A stretch of DNA of 64,000 nucleotides from Bosea sp. 685 (GCF_031884435.1 NZ_CP134779.1:5146001-5210000), one strand, 5' to 3'; shown: positions 34,682 to 43,805, numbered from the stretch's first letter. Numbers and translations are program-made. Notes: generated from the letters alone by a model not told the origin.

Positions 34682-35653
34682 TCAGTTGGTCGCGGCGAAG
34701 CGCCGGTCGAGCAGATCGTCGACGACCGCCTTCACATCCGTGGCGGCGGGCAGCACGCCGGCTTCCTTCAGGGCGAGGCCGGCGGCGATGATCGTATCGG
34801 CCTGCGCCTGGCCGATGCTGGAATGCGTCAGCTCGGTGCGGGTGAGCTGGCGCTCGATCACGGCATCCGAGAGCTTGGTGTAGTCGATCAGCGTCTTCTT
34901 CAGCTCGGCCGGATTGGCAAGCGCATAGGCGCGCGCCTCCTCATAAGCGGCGATGACCTTGCGCACGAGGGCCGGGTTCTCCTTGGCGAAGGCCTCGCGG
35001 ACATTGAGGATGCCCCAGGTGTTGTCCTCAGCCTTGCGGTAGAAGAGTTTTGCGCCGCTCTCGACCTCGGCCGCCGCCATCAGCGGGTCGAGCCCGGCCC
35101 AGGCATCGACGTCGCCGCGCTCCAGAGCGAGACGGCCATCGGCATGCTGCAGCAGGACGAGCTTGACGTCCTTCTCGGTCAATTTGGCCTCGGCCAGCGC
35201 CCTGACCAGGAAGATATGCGGGTCGGTGCCGCGCGTCACGGCGACGCGCTTGCCCTTGAGATCGGCGACCTTGGTGATCTCGCTCTTGGCGCCGGTGACC
35301 AGCGCGGTCCATTCCGGCCGCGAATAGACATAGATCGACTTGATCGGGTTGCCGTTGATCTTGCCGATCAGGGCGGCGGCACCCGCGGTCGAGCCGAAAT
35401 CGAGCGAGCCGGCATTGAGGAATTCGAGCGCCTTGTTGGAGCCGGCCGACTGGACCCAGCGCACGGCGATGCCCTCGGGAGCGAGCGCCTTTTCGAGGAT
35501 GCCACGCTCCTTCAGCACGAGGCTGACGGGGTTGTAGGTCGCGTAGTCGATACGGATTTCCTTGGGAGCCTGCGCGAAGGCGGTTGCAGCGCCCAGAGCG
35601 AGCGAGGCGGCGGCGAAACCGGCGATGGCGAGGCGGCGTGTGAGCGTGATCAT
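34682..35653 (-). CDS. ABC transporter substrate-binding protein, SsuA/NrtA-like
   Basis: The 323-residue protein has a signal peptide (MITLTRRLAIAGFAAASLAL, AFAQ cleavage near 28). It has a type II periplasmic binding-protein fold of the SsuA group: IRIDYATYNPVSLVLKERG, RWVQSAGSNKALEFLNAGSL, KGKRVAVTRGTDPHIFLVRA and RGDVDAWAGLDPLMAAAE. Proteins of this group mostly bind aliphatic sulfonates. ATG 35651-35653 follows AAGGGA; an N-terminal extension is open but not signal-like. A strong AT-rich palindrome lies upstream at 35836-35866. Confidence 0.92.
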   Translation of the reverse strand: MITLTRRLAIAGFAAASLALGAATAFAQAPKEIRIDYATYNPVSLVLKERGILEKALAPEGIAVRWVQSAGSNKALEFLNAGSLDFGSTAGAAALIGKINGNPIKSIYVYSRPEWTALVTGAKSEITKVADLKGKRVAVTRGTDPHIFLVRALAEAKLTEKDVKLVLLQHADGRLALERGDVDAWAGLDPLMAAAEVESGAKLFYRKAEDNTWGILNVREAFAKENPALVRKVIAAYEEARAYALANPAELKKTLIDYTKLSDAVIERQLTRTELTHSSIGQAQADTIIAAGLALKEAGVLPAATDVKAVVDDLLDRRFAATN

Positions 35654-35835
35654 GATCGATCCCTTGTTGCGATGACGCGCAGGGATCGGGACAGACTCGC
35701 AAGCCTGCCCTTGGCCCCGACGCTTTAGCTGCACTTATTTCGCGCCCGCAAGCTGCTGGCTCAAATCGGCGCGTATCCGTCTTTTAGGTCCGCTCGTTCT
35801 GTTTGTCAAACACGACATCTAGCGGTGTTGAATTA

Positions 35836-35866
35836 TAAATTACACATACTGATGATGTGTAATTTA
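35836..35866. promoter_or_regulatory. Perfect 12-bp AT-rich inverted repeat between divergent genes
   Basis: TAAATTACACAT (35836-35847) and ATGTGTAATTTA (35855-35866) are perfect inverted arms around a 7-base spacer. They sit in an AT-rich island of about 60 bases within otherwise GC-rich sequence, between the importer operon (minus) and glnD (plus). The size and symmetry fit a dimeric repressor or activator site controlling one or both genes. The rest of the 293-base gap shows no gene. Confidence 0.6.
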
Positions 35867-35946
35867 TCTGCTTTGCGAATCCCGCCAGCATGTTAACGAG
35901 CGGAATGGGCCGAGGCCGCATGGCCCGGAATCGAGGGTGAGCCGCC

Positions 35947-38757
35947 GTGTCGTCCGTCGCCGATCAGCCGCGCCTCGCGCTCGCCGAGGTGCTGGAGAAC
36001 CCCGCCCAGGCCGTCGCGAACCTCGTCGCCCGATTGGGCAAACCCTCCACCGCCGAGATGCGCCAGGCGCTGGTGGCGCATCTGCGCCGCGTGCTCGAGG
36101 AGGGCCACGCCTCGGCCAAGGATCTGCTCGCCGGCCCGCGCAACGGATTAGCCTGCGCCGAGCGCATCTCCGCGACGATGGACGGGATCGTCGCCTGCCT
36201 GCACATCGCGGCGAGCGAGCATTTCTACCAGGCGGTCAACCCGTCGCAATCCGAGCGCATCGCCGTCGTCGCGGTCGGCGGCTATGGCCGCGGCACGCTC
36301 GCGCCGGGCTCCGATGTCGACCTGCTGTTCCTGTTCCCGCACAAGCAGACCGCCTGGGGCGAGAGCGTGGTGGAGGCGATGCTCTACCCGCTCTGGGACC
36401 TGAAACTGAAGGTCGGCCACTCCGTGCGCTCGATCGACGACTGCATGCGCGAGGCGCGCGCCGACATGACGATCCGGACCGCGCTGCTCGAAGCGCGTTT
36501 CCTGATCGGCGACAGATCGCTCTTCGACGAGATGGTGCGCCGCTTCGGGGCCGAGGTGATGGAGGGCACGGCGCCCGCCTTCACCGAGGCCAAGCTCGCC
36601 GAGCGCGAGACGCGTGTGCGCCGCGCCGGCACCTCGCGCTATCTGGTCGAGCCCAACGTCAAGGACGGCAAGGGCGGCCTGCGCGACCTCAACACCCTGT
36701 TCTGGATCGCGAAATACGCCTATCGGGTCGATGACGTCAGCGAACTGGTCTCCGCCGGCCTGTTCGACCGCAAGGAACTCGTGATGTTCCAGCGTTCGGA
36801 GGAATTCCTCTGGCGCGTGCGCTGCTGGATGCATTTCATCACGGGCCGGGCCGAGGAGCGCCTGTCCTTCGACCTCCAGCGCCAGGTCGCCGCCGCGATC
36901 GGCTATGCCGGGCGCAGCGGCCAGGCGCCGGTCGAACGCTTCATGAAGGCCTATTTCCTCGTCGCCAAGGATGTCGGCGATCTGACCGCCATCGTCTGCG
37001 CGGCGCTGGAGGCGCGCCAGCAGAAGCCGCGCGCCTCGCTCTCGCGCCTGCTCGGCTCCTTCGCCAAGCGCAAACGCGTACGCGCGCTCGGCCACCCCGA
37101 TTTCACGCTGAAGAGCCAACGCCTCAACGTCGTCGACGACAACGCCTTCCGGCGCGACCCGGTCAATCTGCTGCGGCTCTACGAGATCGCCAGCCGCGAC
37201 GACATCGCCATCCATCCCGACACCAGCCGCCTGGTGACGCAGTCGCTGCGCCTGGTCACGGCGCAATTGCGCCACGATCCCGAAGCCAACCGCATCTTCC
37301 TGGAGATCCTGACCGGGCGGCGCTCGCCGGAACCGGTGCTGCGGCGGATGAACGAGTCCGGCCTGCTCGGACGCTTCATCCCGGATTTCGGCCGCGTCGT
37401 CGCGATGATGCAGTTCAACATGTATCATCACTATACGGTCGACGAGCATTTGATCCGCTCGATCGGCGTATTGGCGGAAATCGATGCCGGCGTTCTCGAA
37501 ATCGAGCATCCGCTCGCCAACGAGATCATGCCGAACCTCGCCAATCGCCGGGCGCTCTATGTCGCCTTGTTCCTGCACGACATCGCCAAGGGCCGGCTCG
37601 AGGACCACTCGATCGCCGGTGCCAAGATCGCCCGCAAGCTCTGCCCCCGACTGGGCTTGAGCGAGGCGCAGACCGAGACGGTCGCCTGGCTGGTCGAGCA
37701 CCATCTCGACATGTCGACCGTCGCCCAGAGCCGCGATCTCGGCGACCCCAAGACGATCGAAACCTTTGCCGCGACCGTGCAGACGCTGGAGCGGTTGAAG
37801 CTCTTGCTCATCCTCACCGTCGCCGACATCAAGGCGGTCGGCCCCGGCGTCTGGAACGGCTGGAAGGGCCAGCTCCTGCGCACGCTCTATTATGAGACCG
37901 AGATCGTGCTCGCCGGCGGCTATTCGGTGATCGAGCGCAAGGCCCGCGTCGAGAAGAAGCAGGATGCGCTGAAGGAACAGCTCGCCGATTGGCCCGAGAC
38001 CGAGCGCAACGCCTATCTCGCCCGCCATTATCCGCCCTACTGGATCAAGACCGACCTCGCCCGCCAGGAGAAGCACGCCCGTTTCCTGCGGCAGGCCGAG
38101 AGCGAGGGCCGCACCACTGCGACCGCCGTCGAGACCGACCAGTTCCGCGGCATCACCGAGCTCACCATCCTGGCGCCTGACCATCCGCGCCTGCTGGCGA
38201 TCGTCACCGGGGCCTGCGCAGCGGCCGGCGGCAACATCGTCGACGCGCAGATCTTCACCACCACCGACGGGCTCGTGCTCGACACGATCTCGGTCTCGCG
38301 CGCCTTCGACCGCGACGACGATGAACTGCGCCGGGCCGAGCGGATCGCGGTTGCGATCGAGCGCGCGTTGAAGGGTGAGATCAAGATCGCGGATCTGGTG
38401 GCGCAGCGCCGCGCTCCGCCGCCGCGCGGCCAGACCTTCCAGCTCCCGCCCGAGGTCATCATCGACAATGTGCTCTCGGCCCGCCACACCGTGCTCGAGG
38501 TCTCGGGGCTCGACCGGCCCGGCCTGCTCTACGATTTGACCACATCGATCGGGAAGCTCAACCTCAACATCGCCTCGGCCCATATCGCCACGTTCGGCGA
38601 GAAGGCGGTCGACGTGTTCTACGTCACCGACCTGACGACGGCGAAGATCGTCTCGACCGCGCGCCAGCTCGCCATTCGCAGGGCGCTGCTCGACGTCTTC
38701 GCCTTCGATCACGACAAGCCGGCTGCGGCCAAGGCCAAAGCGCCCGCACGCGCTTGA
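35947..38757 (+). CDS. glnD: Bifunctional uridylyltransferase/uridylyl-removing enzyme (PII modifier)
   Basis: GlnD senses glutamine and uridylylates or deuridylylates PII (GlnB/GlnK), the top of the nitrogen cascade. The 936-residue protein has the nucleotidyltransferase motif GGYGRGTLAPGSDVDLL at about residues 112-128, the HD-domain segment ALFLHDIAKG at about 540-549, and two C-terminal ACT domains from about 735 (ITELTILAPDHPRLLAIV) and 847 (TVLEVSGLDRPGLLYDLT). Translation starts at GTG 35947, with GAGGG about 10 bases upstream. With rpoN and ptsN it makes three nitrogen-control genes in this window. Confidence 0.97.
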   Translation: MSSVADQPRLALAEVLENPAQAVANLVARLGKPSTAEMRQALVAHLRRVLEEGHASAKDLLAGPRNGLACAERISATMDGIVACLHIAASEHFYQAVNPSQSERIAVVAVGGYGRGTLAPGSDVDLLFLFPHKQTAWGESVVEAMLYPLWDLKLKVGHSVRSIDDCMREARADMTIRTALLEARFLIGDRSLFDEMVRRFGAEVMEGTAPAFTEAKLAERETRVRRAGTSRYLVEPNVKDGKGGLRDLNTLFWIAKYAYRVDDVSELVSAGLFDRKELVMFQRSEEFLWRVRCWMHFITGRAEERLSFDLQRQVAAAIGYAGRSGQAPVERFMKAYFLVAKDVGDLTAIVCAALEARQQKPRASLSRLLGSFAKRKRVRALGHPDFTLKSQRLNVVDDNAFRRDPVNLLRLYEIASRDDIAIHPDTSRLVTQSLRLVTAQLRHDPEANRIFLEILTGRRSPEPVLRRMNESGLLGRFIPDFGRVVAMMQFNMYHHYTVDEHLIRSIGVLAEIDAGVLEIEHPLANEIMPNLANRRALYVALFLHDIAKGRLEDHSIAGAKIARKLCPRLGLSEAQTETVAWLVEHHLDMSTVAQSRDLGDPKTIETFAATVQTLERLKLLLILTVADIKAVGPGVWNGWKGQLLRTLYYETEIVLAGGYSVIERKARVEKKQDALKEQLADWPETERNAYLARHYPPYWIKTDLARQEKHARFLRQAESEGRTTATAVETDQFRGITELTILAPDHPRLLAIVTGACAAAGGNIVDAQIFTTTDGLVLDTISVSRAFDRDDDELRRAERIAVAIERALKGEIKIADLVAQRRAPPPRGQTFQLPPEVIIDNVLSARHTVLEVSGLDRPGLLYDLTTSIGKLNLNIASAHIATFGEKAVDVFYVTDLTTAKIVSTARQLAIRRALLDVFAFDHDKPAAAKAKAPARA

Positions 38758-38865
38758 TTTCGCAGGCTACAAGTCCGATATCGGCCCGGAACGCCGTTGC
38801 GCCCTTCGCCTGCGCCGGCCCCCGATCCGCCTGGAATTGCGATCTATTTGGAATTGGATGACGCC

Positions 38866-39480
38866 ATGACGCAGAAGCCTGCGAAAGAAGAGCCCGAGAT
38901 CGACACCGCGACCAGCGAGGAACTGGCCAATGAGGCCGCCTCCAATGCCGAGGCCGATCTCGCCCGGCTGGAATCCGAGCGCGACGACTTCAAGGACAAG
39001 CTGCTGCGCACGCTGGCCGACATGGAGAATCTGCGCCGGCGCACCGAGCGCGAGATCTCCGACGCCAAGGCCTATGCGGTGACGAGCTTCGCCCGCGATA
39101 TGCTGGCCTCGGCCGACAATCTGCGCCGCGCGCTGGAGAGCGTGCCGGAAGCCGCGCGCACTGGGGCCGAAGCGGCACTGGCAGCGCTGATCGAGGGCGT
39201 CGAGCTGACCGAGCGCGACCTGCTGAAGACGCTGGAGCGCCACGGCGTGCGCAAGATCGATCCGCAGGGAGAGAAGTTCGATCCCAACCTGCATCAGGCC
39301 ATGTTCGAGGCGCCCGATGCCGAAACGCCCAAGGGCATGGTCTCCAAGGTCGTGCAGTCCGGCTACAAGATCGGCGAGCGCGTGCTGCGGCCGGCCCTGG
39401 TCGGCGTCTCGGCCGGCGCGCCCAAGCCGCAGGAACCCTCGACCCCGGACACCTCCGGCAGCACTCCGTCCGGCCACTGA
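38866..39480 (+). CDS. grpE: Nucleotide exchange factor GrpE
   Basis: GrpE releases ADP from DnaK. The 204-residue protein has an acidic, disordered N-terminus, a long coiled coil (about residues 25-85: [39 protein letters not shown]), and the C-terminal beta domain with the signature [19 protein letters not shown] and [23 protein letters not shown] 38866 gives MTQKPAKEE; an in-frame upstream start is not conserved. hrcA and dnaK are not adjacent. The next gene begins 3 bases after the stop. Confidence 0.97.
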   Translation: MTQKPAKEEPEIDTATSEELANEAASNAEADLARLESERDDFKDKLLRTLADMENLRRRTEREISDAKAYAVTSFARDMLASADNLRRALESVPEAARTGAEAALAALIEGVELTERDLLKTLERHGVRKIDPQGEKFDPNLHQAMFEAPDAETPKGMVSKVVQSGYKIGERVLRPALVGVSAGAPKPQEPSTPDTSGSTPSGH

Positions 39481-39483
39481 GAC

Positions 39484-40104
39484 GTGCTCGAAGCCGCCGG
39501 CGTCGCCGTCTTTGCATTGACTGGCGCGCTGGTCGCGACCCGCAAGGGCATGGACCCGTTCGGCTTCATCCTGCTCGCGACGGTGACCGGCGTCGGCGGC
39601 GGCACGCTGCGCGATCTTCTGCTTGGGCGCATCGTCTTCTGGGTGCGCGATCCCAGCGATGTCCTGGTCTGCTCGGGCGTCGCGCTTGCAGCCTGGGCCA
39701 CCGCCTATTTCAGGCCCGGCATGCTGGATGGCTGGGCCGGCAAGCGCCTGCTGATCTGGGCCGACTCGGCCGGGCTCGCGCTCTTTGCCGTTGCCGGCAC
39801 GCTGAAGGCGCTCGATGTCGGCATCTCGCCCCTGTCAGCGACCGCGCTCGGCGCGATGACCGCCTCCTTCGGCGGCATCCTGCGCGACATCCTGGCCGGC
39901 GACCGGCCGATGGTGCTGTGGAGCCGCGATTTCTACGTCACAGCCGCAGCCGCGGGGGCAGCGATGACCGCGCTTCTGTCGAGCCTGGTGATCGAACCGG
40001 TCATCGTCATGCTCGTCGGCATCGTGACCACCTTCGGCCTGCGGGCTGGCTCGATCCTGTTCGGCTGGTCGTTCCCGAACCTGCCGGGCTCGGGATCGTC
40101 CTGA
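39484..40104 (+). CDS. TRIC cation channel family protein (YadS/UPF0126)
   Basis: The 206-residue integral membrane protein has two homologous halves, each with a glycine motif followed by RD: GVGGGTLRDLLLGR near residue 40 and SFGGILRDILAGD near 128. This is the pattern of bacterial TRIC-type potassium channels. Seven helices are predicted. It starts at GTG 39484, 3 bases after grpE, probably by translational coupling. Physiological role in bacteria is unclear. Confidence 0.9.
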   Translation: MLEAAGVAVFALTGALVATRKGMDPFGFILLATVTGVGGGTLRDLLLGRIVFWVRDPSDVLVCSGVALAAWATAYFRPGMLDGWAGKRLLIWADSAGLALFAVAGTLKALDVGISPLSATALGAMTASFGGILRDILAGDRPMVLWSRDFYVTAAAAGAAMTALLSSLVIEPVIVMLVGIVTTFGLRAGSILFGWSFPNLPGSGSS

Positions 40105-40116
40105 CGATGCCTGCCA

Positions 40117-40736
40117 TCAAGCGGGTTTGGTCACACGCCGCAATGTCAGGTTGATCCGCCCGCCTTGCGGCAACAGGCTCGACGAGCCCGCCAGGATGCG
40201 GTCGATGCCGTGATAGGCGAGCCTGGCCTCCCCCCAAACAGCAGAGCATCGCCGGAGGCGAGCTTCAGCGACATCGTCTTGCCGCCCCGCTCCGTACCGC
40301 CGATGCGGAACACGGCGGTATCGCCCAGCGACAATGACAGCACCGGCGCCTCGAAATCCTGCTCGTCGCGGTCCTGATGCAGGCCCATCCTGGCGCTCGC
40401 CTCATAGAAATTGACCAGGCAGGCCTCGGGCGGGTGCGGATAATCCGCCAGCTCCCGCCAGGCCTGCGTCAGCAGCGCTGGCATAAGCGGCCAGGCCAGG
40501 CCCGTCTCGGGATGGAGCGGCTGGTAGCGATAGCCATGCTCGTCGGAGACCCAGCCGAGCGAGCCGCAATTGGTCATCCGCACCGAGAAGGGTTTTCCGG
40601 TCCTGGGCATGCGCGGGGAGAAGAAGGGCGCCTGCCGCGCCACCTCGCGCAGATCGGCGACGAGCGCGGCCTGCGCCTCGGCCGGGAGATAGCCCGGCCA
40701 ATGGATCACGCCGGGCGCGATCGCGAGGCGCGTCAT
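40117..40736 (-). pseudogene. alkB: alkB-like DNA/RNA demethylase, frameshifted
   Basis: AlkB is a 2-oxoglutarate/Fe(II) dioxygenase that repairs 1-meA and 3-meC. From ATG 40734-40736 the product matches the family through NFYEASARMGLHQDRDE (Fe ligands His and Asp) and LSLSLGDTAVFRIGG, up to LKLASGDALLFGG. The frame then breaks at a run of six C at 40230-40235. One extra base there would restore EARLAYHGIDRI (distal Fe ligand His) and GGRINLTLRRVTKPA (2-oxoglutarate Arg), ending at TGA 40117-40119. As written, the product stops at 40146 with a nonsense tail. This is either a recent real frameshift or a homopolymer sequencing error. It follows dapB by 10 bases. Confidence 0.88.
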
Positions 40737-40746
40737 GTCGAGACGC

Positions 40747-41562
40747 TCAGAGACTGTCGAGCCCGAGCACATCGGCCATGGAATAGAGCCCGGGCTTGCG
40801 GCCCCTGCCCCAGAGCGCGGCCTTGACCGCCCCTTGTGCGAAGAGACTGCGATCCTCCGCGATGTGGGAAAGCTCCAGCCGCTCTCCGGTTCCCGCGAAG
40901 ATCACCTTGTGGTCGCCAACCACGGTGCCGCCGCGCAGCGCCGCGAAACCGATCGTGCCGGGCTGGCGCGCGCCGGTGTGACCGTCGCGCACGGCGACAC
41001 GGGCCTCGCTCAGATCGACCGCACGGCCCTCTGCCGCCGCCTCGCCCAGCATCACGGCCGTGCCCGAGGGCGCATCGACCTTCATGCGGTGATGCATCTC
41101 GACGATCTCGATGTCCCAATCCGTGCCGAGCGTGGCCGCGACCTTGCGCACGAGGCCGGCCAGCAGATTGACGCCGAGGCTCATATTGCCGGAGCGGATG
41201 ATGGCAGCATGGCGGGCCGCAGCCTCCAGCTTCGCCAGATGCTGCGGCTCCAGACCGGTGGTGCCAACGATATGGGCAATGCGCGCCTGCGCGGCGAGGG
41301 CCGCGAAGGAGACCGTGGAGTCAGGCGTCGTGAAATCGAGCACGCCCTCGGCCTCGACGAAGGCCGGCAAGGCCTCGTCGGTCACGTCGACGCCGCAGGC
41401 CGGCAGGCCGGCAAGCACGCCGGCATCCTGCCCGACCACACCAGAACCCGGCCGCTCCACCGCAGCCGACAGGACGCAGCCCGGCGTCTCATGGATCGCT
41501 TTGATCAGCATCCGGCCCATGCGCCCGGCGGCACCGACGACGACAAGACGCATGTCGCTCAT
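40747..41562 (-). CDS. dapB: 4-hydroxy-tetrahydrodipicolinate reductase
   Basis: DapB reduces the DapA product in lysine/meso-DAP synthesis using NAD(P)H. The 271-residue protein has the Rossmann motif [11 protein letters not shown] at about residues 8-18, [16 protein letters not shown], and the catalytic segment [20 protein letters not shown] (His/Lys pair). It starts at ATG 41560-41562 after GGAG. It is followed by the broken alkB gene. Confidence 0.96.
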   Translation of the reverse strand: MSDMRLVVVGAAGRMGRMLIKAIHETPGCVLSAAVERPGSGVVGQDAGVLAGLPACGVDVTDEALPAFVEAEGVLDFTTPDSTVSFAALAAQARIAHIVGTTGLEPQHLAKLEAAARHAAIIRSGNMSLGVNLLAGLVRKVAATLGTDWDIEIVEMHHRMKVDAPSGTAVMLGEAAAEGRAVDLSEARVAVRDGHTGARQPGTIGFAALRGGTVVGDHKVIFAGTGERLELSHIAEDRSLFAQGAVKAALWGRGRKPGLYSMADVLGLDSL

Positions 41563-41648
41563 GAGAAGAACTCCGGAAAGCAGGTTGGCCTATCCGCCCG
41601 CCTATAGGACGAATCGGACAGGCGCGACACCCAAAACCCGGGCCAGAC

Positions 41649-41675
41649 GAAAAACGGCCGGGTTGCCCCGGCCGT
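41649..41675 (-). terminator. Rho-independent terminator after the Tim44-like gene
   Basis: Read on the minus strand, ACGGCCGGG-GCAA-CCCGGCCGT (41654-41675) is a perfect 9-bp stem with a tetraloop, followed directly by TTTTTCG. It lies 35 bases beyond the stop of the Tim44-like gene and upstream of dapB, separating the two transcripts. Confidence 0.88.
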
Positions 41676-41709
41676 CATGTCATTCAGTATCGCTGGATCA
41701 GGCTGCGGC

Positions 41710-42687
41710 TCAGGCCGCGGCCTGGATCCCCGAGAGCTTCCAGGCGCCGCCACGCTCGCGCAGGAAGGTCCAGTGTTCGGTGACCTCCTGGGCAACGGTG
41801 GCGTTGCCATCGACGACCTTGCCGCTGGCGCGCTCATACAGCGCGTTGATCAGGCTGAAGCGCATCGCGACCGTGGCGTAGTCGGCATCGCCCTCGCGCC
41901 AGGCTTCCGCGAGGTCGCCCTTCAGCAGCTTGACGTCGGAGACGCGGTCGACGAGGCCCTTTTTGGCATTGCCCGAGAGATCCTCGTCGAAATAACCGAA
42001 CATCTCCGGCGTGACGCGCTGGCGCAGGCCGGCCTCGTCCTCATTGGAATAGGCCGCGTTGACCTCCGTCAGCAGGCGCTCGAAGGCGTTGAAATCCTCG
42101 CCCGTCAGCTGGATCGGCTGGGTCTGCGGCGCGGCGGAGCCGCCGCCCATCATGCCCATGCGGGCGGCCTGGTTCTGGGCCTGCGGCTGGTAAGCCTCAC
42201 GCGGCAACGGAGCGCCGGCGCCGGCGAGCTGCGGCTCGGAACGGCGACGGAAGAAGCGCAGCGCCAGCCAGATCAGGCCGCCGATCAACGCGATCTGCAT
42301 CAGGAAGCCGAAAACACCGGCAAGCGAGGCCAGGCCGCTGAAGAAGCCGGAGCCCGACAGCATGCCGAACAGGCCCGCGCCGAGCAGGCCGGCGCCAAGG
42401 CCCATCATCAGGTTGCGCGCCATCGAAGGCCGGGCCGCCTGGGCGGCGGCTCCGCCGGCGGCGCCCGCCATCGGAGCGGCAGGCGACGGCGTCGCGCTGC
42501 GCTGGAAGGGCTGCGCCCCGTTGGGGGCCGTATCCGTGCGCGAAGGCGCCGATTCGGTGCGCATGCCGCGGCTGCCGAAGCTCTTGCCACCGCCAGGCCG
42601 CGCCTCAGCGACAACGGGGACGATCAGCAGCGCACCAGCGAGAAAAGCGATAGCCCGGCCACGCCGGGCGAGCGAAATCAAAGACAT
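41710..42687 (-). CDS. Tim44-like domain membrane protein
   Basis: The 325-residue protein has an N-terminal signal or anchor (residues about 10-28) and a Ser/Gly/Ala-rich linker. A hydrophobic Gly-rich stretch of two helices (about 90-145) precedes a C-terminal Tim44-like domain (about 185-325: DFNAFERLLTEVNAAYSNED, MFGYFDEDLSGNAKKGLVDR, LKGDLAEAWREGDADYATVA). The domain is that of mitochondrial import Tim44 and bacterial relatives such as Caulobacter TimA. The bacterial role is not settled. A terminator follows. A perfect palindrome lies 87 bases upstream (42774-42791). Confidence 0.88.
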   Translation of the reverse strand: MSLISLARRGRAIAFLAGALLIVPVVAEARPGGGKSFGSRGMRTESAPSRTDTAPNGAQPFQRSATPSPAAPMAGAAGGAAAQAARPSMARNLMMGLGAGLLGAGLFGMLSGSGFFSGLASLAGVFGFLMQIALIGGLIWLALRFFRRRSEPQLAGAGAPLPREAYQPQAQNQAARMGMMGGGSAAPQTQPIQLTGEDFNAFERLLTEVNAAYSNEDEAGLRQRVTPEMFGYFDEDLSGNAKKGLVDRVSDVKLLKGDLAEAWREGDADYATVAMRFSLINALYERASGKVVDGNATVAQEVTEHWTFLRERGGAWKLSGIQAAA

Positions 42688-42773
42688 GGTTCCTCCCGGA
42701 GCCCGCCTCGGGCTCTCTTGCCGCCAATATGGTCAGCCATCATAGCGGTTACAAGACCGATCTCGCCAAGTAT

Positions 42774-42791
42774 CTACGACTAAAGTCGTAG
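42774..42791. promoter_or_regulatory. Perfect 18-bp palindrome, candidate operator
   Basis: CTACGACTAAAGTCGTAG is perfectly self-complementary over all 18 bases. It lies in the divergent gap between the Tim44-like gene (minus) and the small secreted protein gene at 42883 (plus). It is positioned to control either, and probably binds a dimeric regulator. Confidence 0.6.
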
Positions 42792-42882
42792 TTCTCTACG
42801 GCAAAGGATTTGAGAGCCATCTCAAGTCGTGCTAGTTTTAGCCCGCTTGACCGGCCTGGCCGGCAGCGAGAGGGATCGAGCC

Positions 42883-43227
42883 ATGCGCAGGATCTCATCG
42901 GGACTGGTTCCGGCGCTGCTGCCGTCTTGGTCGCAGCAGCCTTGGTCGCTGCAGCCTTGGCTTGCCGCTTTTGCCCTGTTGCCCTTGCTCGGCGTGCTCT
43001 TGCTCGGCGCGTCAGCCCGGGCGCAAGACCGCGCCATCCCCTTCGATCCGCCGCGTCTGGCGCAGTCGCCCGAGCCGCTCTGCTACTGCTGGAGCGAGGG
43101 CCGCAAGATCGCCGAAGGCGCCATCGCCTGCATCAGGACAACGCAAGGACGGCGACTGGCGGCCTGTGGCCGGGTCATCAACATGATGTCCTGGGAGGTC
43201 ACCGAGAACCCCTGCCCGGAAAGCTGA
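42883..43227 (+). CDS. Small secreted or membrane-anchored hypothetical protein
   Basis: The 114-residue protein has an N-terminal hydrophobic region (about residues 27-47: LAAFALLPLLGVLLLGAS) ending in ARAQD, so it is probably a signal peptide. A short mature part of about 65 residues contains five cysteines, including CYCW, and the segment GRRLAACGRVINMMSWEV. I recognise no family. ATG 42883 has GAGGG about 9 bases upstream. It is the plus-strand partner of the palindrome at 42774. Confidence 0.7.
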   Translation: MRRISSGLVPALLPSWSQQPWSLQPWLAAFALLPLLGVLLLGASARAQDRAIPFDPPRLAQSPEPLCYCWSEGRKIAEGAIACIRTTQGRRLAACGRVINMMSWEVTENPCPES

Positions 43228-43266
43228 ATCAGCCTCCGGATCCTGCCGTTTGTGTGTGGAACCACG

Positions 43267-43445
43267 GCGTCATCCTGGCCGTAGCCCCCGGGTCCGATCT
43301 TCGATCGGCCCAAGGATAAACTCCGCCGAGCGCCGGGTCCATCGTAGGGCATCGAGCTTTACGATGGATCCCGGATCTGCGCGGCGGAGCCTGTCCTTGG
43401 GCCGGCCAAAGGCCGGACCCGAGGGCCGCTTGTCCAGGATGACGC
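43267..43445. repeat. Composite intergenic inverted-repeat element, 179 bases
   Basis: Perfect 12-base ends GCGTCATCCTGG (43267-43278) and CCAGGATGACGC (43434-43445) enclose two related halves. The right half, from about 43387, is close to the reverse complement of the element at 28383-28463. The centre holds a further inverted pair around GGTCCATCGTA / TACGATGGATCC. No open frame is plausible; this is a non-coding dispersed repeat filling most of the gene-free stretch 43228-43489. Confidence 0.85.
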
Positions 43446-43489
43446 AGTGGTTCCGAGCGATGACACGATGGCCGGGCCAAGGCGGCCTG

Positions 43490-43530
43490 CTCAAAACGAA
43501 AGCGCCGCCAGGAGTGTCCCCGGCGGCGCT
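43490..43530 (-). terminator. Rho-independent terminator of the small membrane peptide gene
   Basis: On the minus strand AGCGCCGCC (43522-43530) pairs with GGCGGCGCT (43501-43509) across a 12-base loop, followed by TTCGTTTTG. It begins 44 bases after the stop of the 27-residue gene, consistent with a short monocistronic mRNA. Confidence 0.75.
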
Positions 43531-43574
43531 CGTCAAAGGCTCTTGTGGTCCATTCGACTCGAGACTGACGTCTG

Positions 43575-43658
43575 TCAGAACGCTCCCAGCACGATTGCCA
43601 TCATAAAAAGGAAGGCCGCACCCATGACCAAACGGTCGAGACGTAGCGTGAGGCTCAT
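43575..43658 (-). CDS. 27-residue hydrophobic small membrane protein
   Basis: The frame ATG 43656-43658 to TGA 43575-43577 encodes MSLTLRLDRLVMGAAF followed by eleven more residues, mostly hydrophobic, ending VLGAF. A basic N-terminus is followed by one transmembrane helix of about 17 residues. A perfect AGGAGG (43664-43669 on the complement) lies 5 bases before the ATG, and a terminator follows. It is too short for most gene callers. Similar tiny proteins exist in related genomes as far as I recall. Function unknown; stress- or membrane-complex-associated small proteins are the usual analogues. Confidence 0.7.
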   Translation of the reverse strand: MSLTLRLDRLVMGAAFLFMMAIVLGAF

Positions 43659-43805
43659 CACATCCTCCTGTGTCATTGACCTGTCGCAAGGCTAGCAGAA
43701 CTGGCGAAGGCTGCAAGGGGGCGGCACCGTGACGAGACGGGGGCGCAGCCAAGAGTATGGCTAAAATTTGATTAAAGCATTGAATTGTTTTGGGGACAGT
43801 TTCGG

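Noticed and set aside
36148..38712. 854-codon open frame on the minus strand
   Set aside because: Antisense to glnD; no domain or ribosome binding site recognised.
43624..43698. Plus-strand frame starting ATG 43624 opposite the 27-residue peptide gene
   Set aside because: No ribosome binding site or terminator in that direction, unlike the minus-strand frame.
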